From CAIYTF01 sp963664845 (lineage in GTDB: Bacteria > Bacteroidota > Ignavibacteria > Ignavibacteriales > Ignavibacteriaceae): DNA of 64,000 nt. The stretch covers positions 1,364,001 to 1,428,000 of the forward strand of contig OY761615.1 in assembly GCA_963664845.1 (NCBI GenBank), given 5' to 3'. A model generated the notes under the pieces. That model was not told the DNA's origin and made no database searches. It was given only the letters and a program-made list of their open reading frames with translations. A program made the position numbers and the translations under genes. Positions 28,106 through 36,842 of the stretch are shown in pieces (positions within the stretch are counted from its first letter, which is position 1; each line of letters begins with the position of its first letter).

Positions 28106-29305
28106 ATGAAACACTATAGAATAAGTGTACCCGCTATGATAGCGTTGCTGGCACTACTGTTGACAGCACAAAACTGGGCCCAATCAACTCCTAAAACTCC
28201 ATCGAGACCACATCAGGTCAAACATGTCCGGGAGGTTGAACTTCAGGGCCGATCAGTGACCAAGACTTTTAGCGTTAAAAAAGGCGAGAACCTTGTTGTT
28301 AATGTGACCGGCGATGTTACCACCACCCCATGGGACAAGAATGAAGTGTTAGTTACCGCGACCGGTATTGACGAAGATGAGCTCCAGGACGTTTTGCTTA
28401 CTCAAACGGACGGAACCGTTTCGGTTGACTTCCAATCGGGCGGTAACAGCAACTCGGATTTGGCTTTTACGATATCGATTCCCAAACAGTTTAATGTCTC
28501 TATAAAAACCAGCGGCGGCGGAATAGTATGTAACGGCCCCATGGTTGGCAACGTTTCAGGTAAAACTGCCGGTGGTGATGTTTCAGTTGGAGAAGTGACG
28601 GGGAAAGTCGAGATGAAAACTGCCGGCGGAGAGATAAGCGTTGGTAATGTGACCGGCGACATTGATCTCATAACTTCGGGTGGAGATGTATCGGTTGGGA
28701 ACGTTGCAGGCGATTTGAAAGTAAGGACTTCAGGCGGCGAGATAAGTGTTAATAATGTTTCCAAATCCGCAACGGTAAGCACCAACGGCGGCGATATTTC
28801 TTTTAATGATGTGGCAGGTGATTTGAAAGCAACAACGTCGGGCGGTAATATTACGGTTGCATCAGTTGGCGGAATCTGTAAACTGGCCACTTCCGGAGGT
28901 GATGTCCAACTGAAAAACGCCAAAAAGAGTGCACACGTCACCACGTCTGGCGGTGATCTTAAACTAACCGGCATTGCTGCGTCTGTCAGCGCTGTCACCT
29001 CCGGCGGTGATGTCTATGTTGAAATGCTTGGGCGAGGTGATGAAGACAGCAAACTCGTTTCCTCAGGCGGAAAGATCACTCTGCTTATATCCGAAAACGC
29101 AAAGGTAACTATCGATGCAGCTATCAATACCGGCGGATGGGGCCGATCGAAGGAGCGTTATAAGATAATTTCCGATTTCAAATCCGAGTCAGAGACTGAG
29201 GACGTTTCTGAGATTCGGGGTACCTTTGAACTCAACGGCGGCGGGACCCGGATAAAACTGCGCACCGTGAATTCCGATATCGCCATTAAAAAACTAATTA
29301 AATAA
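28106..29305 (+). CDS. Secreted DUF4097 beta-repeat protein
   Basis: A 399-residue protein from ATG at 28106, with AAAGGA upstream and signal peptide (YRISVPAMIALLALLLTAQN). An in-frame extension to 28001 exists but lies inside the anti-sigma gene. Residues about 130-320 consist of about ten short repeats of 19-21 residues around the motif TSGGDVSVGNVAGDLKV, a beta-solenoid or beta-helix typical of DUF4097 (putative adhesin). It sits 10 bases after the anti-sigma gene. Family members often occur beside sigma/anti-sigma pairs, but their role is not established. Confidence 0.88.
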   Translation: MKHYRISVPAMIALLALLLTAQNWAQSTPKTPSRPHQVKHVREVELQGRSVTKTFSVKKGENLVVNVTGDVTTTPWDKNEVLVTATGIDEDELQDVLLTQTDGTVSVDFQSGGNSNSDLAFTISIPKQFNVSIKTSGGGIVCNGPMVGNVSGKTAGGDVSVGEVTGKVEMKTAGGEISVGNVTGDIDLITSGGDVSVGNVAGDLKVRTSGGEISVNNVSKSATVSTNGGDISFNDVAGDLKATTSGGNITVASVGGICKLATSGGDVQLKNAKKSAHVTTSGGDLKLTGIAASVSAVTSGGDVYVEMLGRGDEDSKLVSSGGKITLLISENAKVTIDAAINTGGWGRSKERYKIISDFKSESETEDVSEIRGTFELNGGGTRIKLRTVNSDIAIKKLIK

Positions 29306-29333
29306 CCAGACTCTCACTCCTGGTTAGATCACG

Positions 29334-29370
29334 AAAGAGGTTGTTCAACCGATTGGAACAACCTCTTTTT
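29334..29370 (+). terminator. Rho-independent terminator, T-tract used as IS target
   Basis: GAGGTTGTTC pairs with GAACAACCTC around a 9-base loop, then a run of T. The IS3 element starts directly in this T-run at 29371. Confidence 0.9.
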
Positions 29371-29429
29371 TGTATCGTCCTAAAAAAAGTAGACACTTTT
29401 TATTAGGTTAAAATAAGTAATAAATTACT

Positions 29430-29474
29430 AACAGATAACCCCTGAAGGGCGTAGCCCGAAAGGGGTTATCTGTT
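29430..29474. other. Long stem-loop after the IS3 transposase stop
   Basis: A perfect 14-base stem AACAGATAACCCCT / AGGGGTTATCTGTT encloses a smaller GGGC/GCCC hairpin. It begins at the orfB stop codon. It could end transcription leaving orfB or block read-in from the flank; there is no clean T-run on the minus strand. Confidence 0.6.
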
Positions 29475-30514
29475 TATCGATGAACCTCGTCAGGAGTTTT
29501 CATCGATAAACTCAAATGAGGTCGCTCAGTGTTATATATAGCAATACTCTCTTTGGCAACCTTCCGAACAATCTCGACATCCCGGAATCTGATCTCCCCA
29601 AAAAATTCTTCCTTCAACGTCCGATTCATTCGCTCCGCCAAGGGATTTTCATACGGATCTCCCCCTTCCGTCATGCTTACCTGAATATTATTCTGCTCCA
29701 ACAATGCTACGTATTCTCGACTGCAATATTGCAATCCTCTGTCAGAATGATGGATCAGGCCTGACAACTCTACCCGGTTCGCTAATGCTTCCTTTAAGGC
29801 AGACAGGCAACCCTCCGCACCAAGACTTTCATTCACACAACTCCCCATAATCTTTCTGCTATAGGCATCCGTTACCAACGACAAATAACAAAATCCCGCT
29901 TCTGTTCGAACATACGTAATATCGCTTACCCAGACCTGATCCGGTCGCGTTATTTCATATCCTCTCAGCAAATTCGGATATTTCCGCAACCAGTGTTTTG
30001 AATTTGTCGTTTTCACATAGTGACGGCGTTTCTGCGCCAGCATTCCATGCGTGCGTAGGATGGCAAATAGTTTATCGCGCCCTATCTTAATTCCATCCTG
30101 AACAAAATTTTCTTGGAGGCGTTTATAAAGCTTCCGGGTTCCCAGACGCGGCATTCTTTTACGCAGCTTTTGCACTAAAGCGATTACTTTTTCCTCGATA
30201 ACCGCCTGCTTCTGTGCTGCCTGCTCACGTTTGTAATATGCCTGCCTGCTTACGCCAAACAGTCCGCTTATTTTCGCGACGCTGAATTTCTCCCTTTGTT
30301 GTCGACTGTGTCGGACAGTTTGGCTAAATATTTTTTTCGTATGTTTATGCCTAACTCCTGCTCTGCAATATCCATTGCGGTTTGAAGTATGGCTATTGAT
30401 GCTTTGGCATCTCTGAGTTCTCGCTCTAATCGGCGGATCTCTTTCGCGGGACTTGGTTTGACAGACATAGTCGTTCCTTTTTGCCAATCCAATGTACCGT
30501 AATTCCGAAGCCAT
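29474..30514 (-). CDS. IS3 transposase orfB (DDE integrase)
   Basis: The frame has no good start of its own; the product is expected as an OrfAB fusion by -1 slippage at 30331-30337. The meaningful protein therefore begins near KKIFSQTVRHSRQQ. It has the HTH_21 region (VAKISGLFGVSRQAYYKRE) and an rve integrase core with the DDE set: Asp in VWVSDITYVRT, Asp in IHHSDRGLQYCS and Glu in NPLAERMNRTLK. It catalyses element excision and integration. Confidence 0.92.
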   Translation of the reverse strand: MASELRYIGLAKRNDYVCQTKSRERDPPIRARTQRCQSINSHTSNRNGYCRAGVRHKHTKKIFSQTVRHSRQQREKFSVAKISGLFGVSRQAYYKREQAAQKQAVIEEKVIALVQKLRKRMPRLGTRKLYKRLQENFVQDGIKIGRDKLFAILRTHGMLAQKRRHYVKTTNSKHWLRKYPNLLRGYEITRPDQVWVSDITYVRTEAGFCYLSLVTDAYSRKIMGSCVNESLGAEGCLSALKEALANRVELSGLIHHSDRGLQYCSREYVALLEQNNIQVSMTEGGDPYENPLAERMNRTLKEEFFGEIRFRDVEIVRKVAKESIAIYNTERPHLSLSMKTPDEVHR

Positions 30515-30672
30515 TTCAAAACTGTACTTCTGCCCTGAATGCCATACTTCTTTTGTGATTGGCGATACGTGTAATGGCCGGCCTCTACTTCCGCCACAAC
30601 CTGCAATTTGAAGGCCAGGCTATAGTCGTTTTGAGTCCTACGGGGACCCGGCTCTCGTCCGCGATAACGCAT
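30268..30672 (-). CDS. IS3 transposase orfA (helix-turn-helix)
   Basis: A 134-residue protein with a Transposase_8-type HTH (YSLAFKLQVVAEVEAGHYTY, YGIQGRSTVLKWLRNYG) and a C-terminal leucine-zipper-like helix (IRRLERELRDAKASIAILQT). On the minus strand the codons CGA AAA AAA TAT give the heptamer A AAA AAA (30337-30331). A slip back by one base there leads into orfB and yields the fusion transposase. Confidence 0.9.
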   Translation of the reverse strand: MRYRGREPGPRRTQNDYSLAFKLQVVAEVEAGHYTYRQSQKKYGIQGRSTVLKWLRNYGTLDWQKGTTMSVKPSPAKEIRRLERELRDAKASIAILQTAMDIAEQELGINIRKKYLAKLSDTVDNKGRNSASRK

Positions 30673-30722
30673 AGGTCGATTCCTTTCTTGTCAACCTATT
30701 TCAGGACGATACATTTTTATGC

Positions 30723-30751
30723 AAAAAAAGGCTGCCTTATTCAGACAGCCT
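30723..30751 (-). terminator. Rho-independent terminator of the Lys/Ala-repeat gene
   Basis: On the minus strand AGGCTGTC and GGCAGCCT pair around TGAATAA, followed by seven T residues; about 40 bases after the stop at 30794. Confidence 0.88.
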
Positions 30752-30793
30752 CTAACCTTTCCTTAAGGAAGGAAAGTTGCATTGTTGTTAAGC

Positions 30794-31492
30794 TTATTTT
30801 GCTTCTTTAACTTTTGCATCAACTTTTTTTGCTTCTTTGGCAACTTTTGCATCTGCTTTTTTCACTTTTGCGTCTGCTTTAACCGCTTCTTTAGCTACTT
30901 TCGCATCGGCTTTCTTTACTTCTGCTTTTGCTTCTTTGGCAACTTTTGCATCTGCTTTTTTCACTTTTGCGTCTGCTTTAACCGCTTCTTTAGCTACTTT
31001 CGCATCGGCTTTCTTTACTTCTGCTTTTGCTTCTTTGGCAACTTTTGCATCTGCTTTTTTCACTTTTGCGTCTGCTTTAACCGCTTCTTTAGCTACTTTC
31101 GCATCGGCTTTCTTTACTTCTGCTTTTGCTTCTTTGGCAACTTTTGCATCGGCTTTTTTCACTTTTGCATCTGCTTTAACTGCTTCTTTAGCTACTTTCG
31201 CATCGGCTTTCTTTACTTCTGCTTTTGCTTCTTTGGCAACTTTTGCACTGGCTTTTTTCACTTTTGCGTCGGCTTTAACTGCTTCTTTTGCCACTTTTGC
31301 ATCGGCTTTCTTTACTTCAGCCTTAGCGTCAGCTTTCTTTGCTTCGGTTTTAACCTTTGCGTCAGTCTGTTTCACTGCTGTCTTTGCATCTTTTGCAGTT
31401 TCTTTTAGTGCTTTCACTGATTCCTGAGCGAAAGTTGAAGAACCTGCAAGAAGGCCAAAAACTACGAACATTGCTACTAATAAACGTGACAT
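30794..31492 (-). CDS. Secreted Lys/Ala-rich tandem-repeat protein
   Basis: A 232-residue protein with signal peptide (RLLVAMFVVFGLLAGSSTFA) and a mature part almost wholly of K, A, E, D and V. After a short divergent section (VKALKETAKDAKTAVKQ) it repeats a 33-residue unit, KADAKVAKEAKAEVK followed by KADAKVAKEAVKADAKV. The 33 residues fall into three 11-residue blocks, as in hendecad helices and group 3 LEA proteins. It should form a long, highly charged, very basic helix in the periplasm or outside. It recalls AlgP/histone H1-like repeat proteins in composition, but those are cytoplasmic. Function is unknown. Confidence 0.85.
   Translation of the reverse strand: MSRLLVAMFVVFGLLAGSSTFAQESVKALKETAKDAKTAVKQTDAKVKTEAKKADAKAEVKKADAKVAKEAVKADAKVKKASAKVAKEAKAEVKKADAKVAKEAVKADAKVKKADAKVAKEAKAEVKKADAKVAKEAVKADAKVKKADAKVAKEAKAEVKKADAKVAKEAVKADAKVKKADAKVAKEAKAEVKKADAKVAKEAVKADAKVKKADAKVAKEAKKVDAKVKEAK
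30831..31325. repeat. Five tandem copies of a 99-base coding repeat
   Basis: Copies start at 30831, 30930, 31029, 31128 and 31227, each exactly 99 bases. The three on the left are nearly identical at the DNA level; the two on the right carry more changes. The unit is a multiple of three, so copy-number change would keep the frame. Confidence 0.95.
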
Positions 31493-31705
31493 GATTTTTC
31501 CTTTTTAAGAATGTGTAATTTACTTATTTAAGTACACAGCTAAACTATGGAGATAACATTAATCTCTTCTTAAAAACAGATTAAAGGTTCTTAATGAAGT
31601 TTTTGCCCAAATGACCGTTGGTAATTCCTGTTCACGGCTAAAACAGTTGTTCCGGCAACTTTGAAGTTATCCGATTTAAAAGTATTTTGTTAAAACACTT
31701 CCAGA

Positions 31706-33175
31706 ATGAGAAAGATGGCAAAGATGGCTCAGACAGAACTCAAACACGAGTTGGGACTATTTGATTCCACCATGCTCGTAGTCGGCTCTATGATTGGCTC
31801 AGGTATCTTTATTGTGAGTGCAGATATCGCACGAACAGTCGGCTCAAGCGGCTATCTGTTGCTTGTGTGGCTGTTGGCAGGCATCATTACCCTGATTGCC
31901 GCATTGAGTTATGGCGAGCTTGCCGGCATGATGCCCAACGCAGGCGGACAATATGTGTACCTGCGGGAAGCGTATAACCCTTTGGTCGGATTTCTTTATG
32001 GTTGGACTCTCTTCACCGTTATCCAAACAGGAACCATTGCAGCAGTGGCAGTCGGATTTGCAAAATTCACAGGGCTCCTCATTCCTCAGTTCAGCACCAA
32101 AAACATTCTCTTTATCATCGGCGGATTAAAAATAAATTCGGCTCAGCTTCTTGCCATTGCCAGTATTATCGTCCTTACATTCATTAACCTGCGGGGCATC
32201 AAGCTTGGCAAGCTGGTTCAGGATATTTTTACTCTCACCAAAATGGGTGCCCTTATAGTTTTAATTGTTCTCGGCATACTCATCGGCGCGAACAGCAGTG
32301 TCATTTTTCAAAATTTCTCCGGGATGTGGAATGGTACATGGACACACATATCAGAAGGAAGTACCACCTGGACTGAGTCGTTAACCGGACTGAGTCTTTT
32401 TGCTGCCCTTGGTTCCGCGATGGTCGGTTCCCTGTTCTCCAGCGATGCATGGAATAACATCACTTTTATTGCCGGTGAAGTGAAAGACCCCAGAAAGAAC
32501 ATTCCCCTCAGCCTTTTTTATGGAACTCTGATCGTTACTATCATATATATAGCAGCAAACTTCGCCTACCTCGTGGTGCTTCCCCTGCATGGTGACCCCG
32601 GTGCTTCAACTCTCACCGGAACCGGAATACAGTTTGCACCAGACGAACGAGTGGCAACGGCGGCTGTTAATGTTGTTTTTGGACAGGGCGGCGCAATTTT
32701 AATGGCTGTGCTGATAATGATCTCGACGTTCGGTTGTAATAACGGGTTGATCCTTGCAGGTGCACGGGTGCTTTACGCGATGTCAAAAGACAACCTGTTC
32801 TTCAAAAAAGCCGGCACCCTGAACAAAGCAGCGGTCCCGGGTTGGGCACTTGTTTTTCAGGCGATATGGGCAAGCATTCTCTGTCTTTCCGGTGCCTATG
32901 GACAGTTACTTGATTATGTTGTCTTCGCTGTTCTTATATTCTATATCTTCACGATATACGGCATTTTCATTCTCAGGAAGAAACAGCCGAACACTCCCCG
33001 TCCTTATAAAGTGATCGGCTACCCCGTTCTTCCCATTCTCTATATTATACTTGCGGCGTCAATATGCATCATTCTTTTGGTTTACAAACCCGAATATACC
33101 TGGCCGGGACTGATTATTGTATTGTTAGGTATTCCTGTCTATTTTATTTGGCAGACGTTTTCAAGAGCACATTAG
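31706..33175 (+). CDS. APC-family amino acid permease
   Basis: A 489-residue membrane protein with about 12 helices. The first helix has the APC signature MLVVGSMIGSGIFIVSADIA (Gly-rich substrate site), followed by the conserved YGELAGMMPNAGGQYVYLREAY typical of the LAT/SteT-like exchangers. The helix 6 region reads SLFSSDAWNNITFIAGEVKDP. It is likely to import or exchange amino acids across the inner membrane; the substrate is not predictable. Start codon choice between 31706 and in-frame ATGs at 31715 and 31724 is uncertain. Confidence 0.92.
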   Translation: MRKMAKMAQTELKHELGLFDSTMLVVGSMIGSGIFIVSADIARTVGSSGYLLLVWLLAGIITLIAALSYGELAGMMPNAGGQYVYLREAYNPLVGFLYGWTLFTVIQTGTIAAVAVGFAKFTGLLIPQFSTKNILFIIGGLKINSAQLLAIASIIVLTFINLRGIKLGKLVQDIFTLTKMGALIVLIVLGILIGANSSVIFQNFSGMWNGTWTHISEGSTTWTESLTGLSLFAALGSAMVGSLFSSDAWNNITFIAGEVKDPRKNIPLSLFYGTLIVTIIYIAANFAYLVVLPLHGDPGASTLTGTGIQFAPDERVATAAVNVVFGQGGAILMAVLIMISTFGCNNGLILAGARVLYAMSKDNLFFKKAGTLNKAAVPGWALVFQAIWASILCLSGAYGQLLDYVVFAVLIFYIFTIYGIFILRKKQPNTPRPYKVIGYPVLPILYIILAASICIILLVYKPEYTWPGLIIVLLGIPVYFIWQTFSRAH

Positions 33176-33590
33176 ACTGGTGTTGTGTCACCGAAATAAC
33201 CTTACTCCAACATGCAACCGGCTGGAGTTGTCATTCCACCGGAGGAAACTTCTTCGCGCTGTACAAAATGGATCAGGCTGTTTTAAGTCAAATATTAAAT
33301 TCCTATCCATGGAAATCTGTTCAAATCTGTGTTATCTCCCCAGCTCGTGTTCGGGGCTGTGAATTTTAATTCTGTTGCAACATCCTCTATACAATTTTTT
33401 CAAAACTGCCAAACTGCCGGGCGCACATGTTATAATTAAAACGGCCTTCCTGATGCAGAAATCACTCCAGTACAAAAACACCTGTTTCGCATTTTTTAAT
33501 ACCCCAAAAACCCGTTAACTTATAGTTGGATATTCCGATAATATCTAAAAGTCAGGATTTTTCCACCGAATTGGAATAATTTTATAGTTT
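33176..33590. other. Intergenic region upstream of the sensor kinase
   Basis: No gene and no clear terminator are seen. A small inverted repeat GATATT-CCGAT-AATATC lies at 33529-33545, about 45 bases before the kinase start, and could be an operator. Confidence 0.35.
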
Positions 33591-36500
33591 ATGCCCTTTA
33601 TTACCACAAAATTCTCGTGGGTTATTGTTGTTCTGGGGCTTTGTTGCCCCGCCCTGTTAAATGCACAACTTTCGAATGTCGAATTCACCCGTCTGGGAAT
33701 TCAGAAAGGGCAATTCCAAACCACCATATACTCTATTGCACAAGACAATACCGGGTTCATGTGGATTGCCTCGCAATACGGATTACAAATTTTCGACGGA
33801 GCCAATTTTACCGAATTTCGACACTCAGCCGTTACAAACAACAGGATTAATACAAACTCCTTAAGCCAGGTGCTCGTTGACACCAATAACGACATCTGGA
33901 TGGGAACCTGGGGCGGCGGATTGAATATTTATAATCGCAGCACCGGGAAACTGTCTGTATTCCGGCATTATGATAAAAATCCCAAAAGCCTTTCTTTTGA
34001 CAAAATTCAAACGTTATTTAAAGATAAACAGGGAACCATCTGGATAGGAACTGCCGGAAGAGGGCTATGCAAATTTAACGCGACGGACAGTTCCTTTATT
34101 TCGTATCCCTATGGCGAGCATAAGCCCAATGCAATCACTCAAGGCCGTATTTGGGCTATCACTCAGGCAGCCGACGGACTCTTATGGGTGGGAACCGAAG
34201 GCGGTGTGAATACCGTTGATCCGACATCAGGCGTAATAAAGAAAATTGAATTGGAGCCCGAAGAGAAAAAGTCTGAAAGCGCCAATCTGGTCCGTGCTCT
34301 CTACGCAAGAAAGAATGGGGATATCTGGGTTGGAACCCAAAACGGCATATATATTTTCCACCCGGGAAACAGCAGGCCCACGCAACTGAGCCTCCCGTTT
34401 AACGATCCCAAAAGCTATAAGGTAAAAACCATCAACTGCTTCTATGAAACCGCCGATGGTTCAATGCTTATTGGAACATTTGGTGCGGGATTATATTACA
34501 TTGATGCACGAACGGGCGATATTCGCTCCTATCAGTACTCTCTGGCTGATAATACCAGCCTGTTATCAAATGATATCCGCTGCATCACCACCGATAAATC
34601 GGGACTAATTTGGATTGGCTCAAGAAGTGGCGGCATTAACACCACTCAAATGCAGCCAAAACGATTCACTACCATCAACAATGAGATATGGAAGCAACTC
34701 TCCCTGCACGATAAAAACATCCGTTCTGTTTTTTATGACAGCAAGGACAATCTGTGGATCGGCACGAATGAAGCAGGTTTGCATCTTCTGAAAAAAGGCG
34801 AGAACACCATTAAAGCGATCAAACGGAACGGAGTTGATTATTTTAAATACTCTGACCGTGTGTTTGCCATCCAGGAAGACTGCGACGGAAAAATGTGGTT
34901 CCTTTGCGATGACGGGCTATACAGTTCCGTAAATCAGGGGGCAACTCTCCAAAAATTCAGTTTCCCTTCAAATGCCCCACTGCCGGCAAAGAGCGAAAGA
35001 ATGCGGCAATTCTGTATGCTTGACAACCGGTACATGTGGTTTGGGACAAACGGCTTTGGCTTCCTGCAATTCGATAGAACCAGTGGCACTTGGACCGCGT
35101 ATACTACAAAACAACATTTTCCGTCCGATGATGTGAACTTTATTGTGCCTGCAACAAGCCAAGGCATCTTATGGCTTGGTACCAACAACGGTTTGGTAAA
35201 GTTCAATTTTCTGACAGGCAAATTCACCACCTATGGCAATGAGCCCAACAATGTGCTTTGGAACAACCCGATTCTGGCAATGAAAATGCAGGGGAACATA
35301 ATTTGGCTGGGGACGTCTGACGGATTCATCCGGTTTTCAATTACTTCCGGGACCCTGGACAAACCGGCTATGGGCAGTGACTTCACCAGCAAGGCAGTAA
35401 GCGGAATAATTGTTGACAACCACGGTACTCTGTGGCTCAGTACGCTAAAAGGTATCACGCGCTATAACCAATCTGAAGGACAAAGCAAAAGTTACGATAT
35501 TGAAGACGGACTCGACTGGAACACTTTCAATGCCGGTGTCTTCAGCGTAAATAAATCAGGTGAGGTGGCTTTTGGAGGTATAAACGGCTTAACCATTTTC
35601 AATCCTGATCGAATCAGCAGGAATATGTTCCGCTCACCGGTTGCCATTACCGGTTTTGAATTGTTCAACAAGGAAGGCGTTCAGGAGCTGTTACAACCGG
35701 GCCAATCTACAAAGCAATCTCAGGAGTTCTCACTTAACTATACGCAGGATAATTTCAAGATAACTTTTGTAACTTTTAATTATCTCTTTTCCGGAAAGAA
35801 CCGATACTTCTATCAGTTGGAGGGGGCCGATGCTACATGGCGTGACGCAGGAACCGTTAACTACGCCATTTACAGCCAGGTTCACCCCGGGAAATATGTA
35901 TTCCGGGTGAAGGCGCTAAATAACGATATGACAGAAATGGAAAATGAAGCCTCCATCATTATCACTGTTCAACCTCCCTATTACGAAACGACTTGGTTCA
36001 GAGTGCTGCTTGCCCTGGCAATTGCAGGGCTCATAGCCGGTGGTTTCTATTTGCGCCTGACCAGTCTGAAGCACATGCAGCAACAGCTCGAATTGGAAGT
36101 GGAAAAAAGGACCGCAGAATTGAAAGAAAGCGAAAATTCCCTGCGCGAGGCAAATGCAACAAAAGATAAATTCTTTTCCATCATTGCCCATGATCTGAGA
36201 AGTCCCTTCCAAACATTGATCAGTTACAGCAATATCATAAACACGGAGTTTGATTCGCTGCCCGAGAACGAACGAAAATCACTTGCCGGCACTATTGAGC
36301 ATGTCGCCCTCTCCACGTATGAACTCCTGGAGAATTTGTTAAAATGGTCATTCACCCAAACCAAGATACTTGAAATTAAGCCGGTAAAAGTAAATCTCGA
36401 GGATGCAGTTACCAAAATATTGAGAATTAACAGTCAGGCAGCAAGCATGAAAGACATTGCTGTTGGATCTGATATTCCTGCAGATATAAATTTGCTCGCG

Positions 36501-36842
36501 GACAAGGACATGCTTGAAACCATTTTCCGGAATATCGTTGGAAATGCGATAAAATTCACAAAGCAAGGGGGAACCGTGCAAATTACAGCAGGCAAAAACG
36601 ACAATCACGCTGTAATTACTATTAAGGATTCCGGCGTGGGCATGAGCCCGGAAAAAGTGAACACACTGTTCAGTCTTGATCAGAATAAATCCACAGCCGG
36701 AACAAACCATGAAAAAGGAAGCGGGTTGGGACTCATTCTGTGCAAAGAACTCGTCGACTTGCATAAGGGGAAATTATACGTCCAAAGCCAACCGGACCTT
36801 GGGACAGCGTTCATTATAGAACTTCCCCTTTTTTCTGTTTAA
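33591..36842 (+). CDS. Beta-propeller sensor histidine kinase (HTCS-like without receiver)
   Basis: A 1083-residue protein. Signal peptide (WVIVVLGLCCPALLNA), then about 13 Reg_prop propeller blades (FMWIASQYGLQIFDG, DIWMGTWGGGLNIYN, TIWIGTAGRGLCKFN, LLWVGTEGGVNTVD and others). A Y_Y_Y domain follows at about 700-795 and a transmembrane helix at about 803-825. The HisKA domain has its phospho-acceptor at His867 (FFSIIAHDLRSPFQ). The HATPase domain has N-box NIVGNAIKFT, DSGVGMS and GSGLGLILCKEL. It senses a periplasmic ligand, often a saccharide in relatives. Unlike Bacteroides hybrid systems it ends after the kinase, so a separate response regulator is needed; none is adjacent. Confidence 0.93.
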   Translation: MPFITTKFSWVIVVLGLCCPALLNAQLSNVEFTRLGIQKGQFQTTIYSIAQDNTGFMWIASQYGLQIFDGANFTEFRHSAVTNNRINTNSLSQVLVDTNNDIWMGTWGGGLNIYNRSTGKLSVFRHYDKNPKSLSFDKIQTLFKDKQGTIWIGTAGRGLCKFNATDSSFISYPYGEHKPNAITQGRIWAITQAADGLLWVGTEGGVNTVDPTSGVIKKIELEPEEKKSESANLVRALYARKNGDIWVGTQNGIYIFHPGNSRPTQLSLPFNDPKSYKVKTINCFYETADGSMLIGTFGAGLYYIDARTGDIRSYQYSLADNTSLLSNDIRCITTDKSGLIWIGSRSGGINTTQMQPKRFTTINNEIWKQLSLHDKNIRSVFYDSKDNLWIGTNEAGLHLLKKGENTIKAIKRNGVDYFKYSDRVFAIQEDCDGKMWFLCDDGLYSSVNQGATLQKFSFPSNAPLPAKSERMRQFCMLDNRYMWFGTNGFGFLQFDRTSGTWTAYTTKQHFPSDDVNFIVPATSQGILWLGTNNGLVKFNFLTGKFTTYGNEPNNVLWNNPILAMKMQGNIIWLGTSDGFIRFSITSGTLDKPAMGSDFTSKAVSGIIVDNHGTLWLSTLKGITRYNQSEGQSKSYDIEDGLDWNTFNAGVFSVNKSGEVAFGGINGLTIFNPDRISRNMFRSPVAITGFELFNKEGVQELLQPGQSTKQSQEFSLNYTQDNFKITFVTFNYLFSGKNRYFYQLEGADATWRDAGTVNYAIYSQVHPGKYVFRVKALNNDMTEMENEASIIITVQPPYYETTWFRVLLALAIAGLIAGGFYLRLTSLKHMQQQLELEVEKRTAELKESENSLREANATKDKFFSIIAHDLRSPFQTLISYSNIINTEFDSLPENERKSLAGTIEHVALSTYELLENLLKWSFTQTKILEIKPVKVNLEDAVTKILRINSQAASMKDIAVGSDIPADINLLADKDMLETIFRNIVGNAIKFTKQGGTVQITAGKNDNHAVITIKDSGVGMSPEKVNTLFSLDQNKSTAGTNHEKGSGLGLILCKELVDLHKGKLYVQSQPDLGTAFIIELPLFSV

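Larger units (their letters stand above)
29371..30713 (-). mobile_element. IS3-family insertion sequence, complete
   Basis: A 1343-base element with terminal inverted repeats TGTATCGTCCT(A/G)A at 29371 and, inverted, at 30713. It is flanked by TTT on both sides, consistent with a 3-base target duplication. It carries orfA and orfB in overlapping frames with an A7 slippery site. Both frames are intact, so the element may be active. Confidence 0.9.

Noticed and set aside
28402..28998. 198-codon minus-strand frame rich in Pro/Ser/Thr
   Set aside because: It is antisense to the DUF4097 repeats, caused by the same repeated DNA; the plus-strand product has a recognised family and operon context.
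30782..31427. Two long plus-strand open frames (over 190 codons each) rich in Phe/Cys or Ala/Phe/Ser
   Set aside because: They are antisense to the Lys/Ala repeat gene. The repeat unit lacks stops in several frames, so length alone means nothing; there is no start signal, and the minus-strand frame has a signal peptide and terminator.
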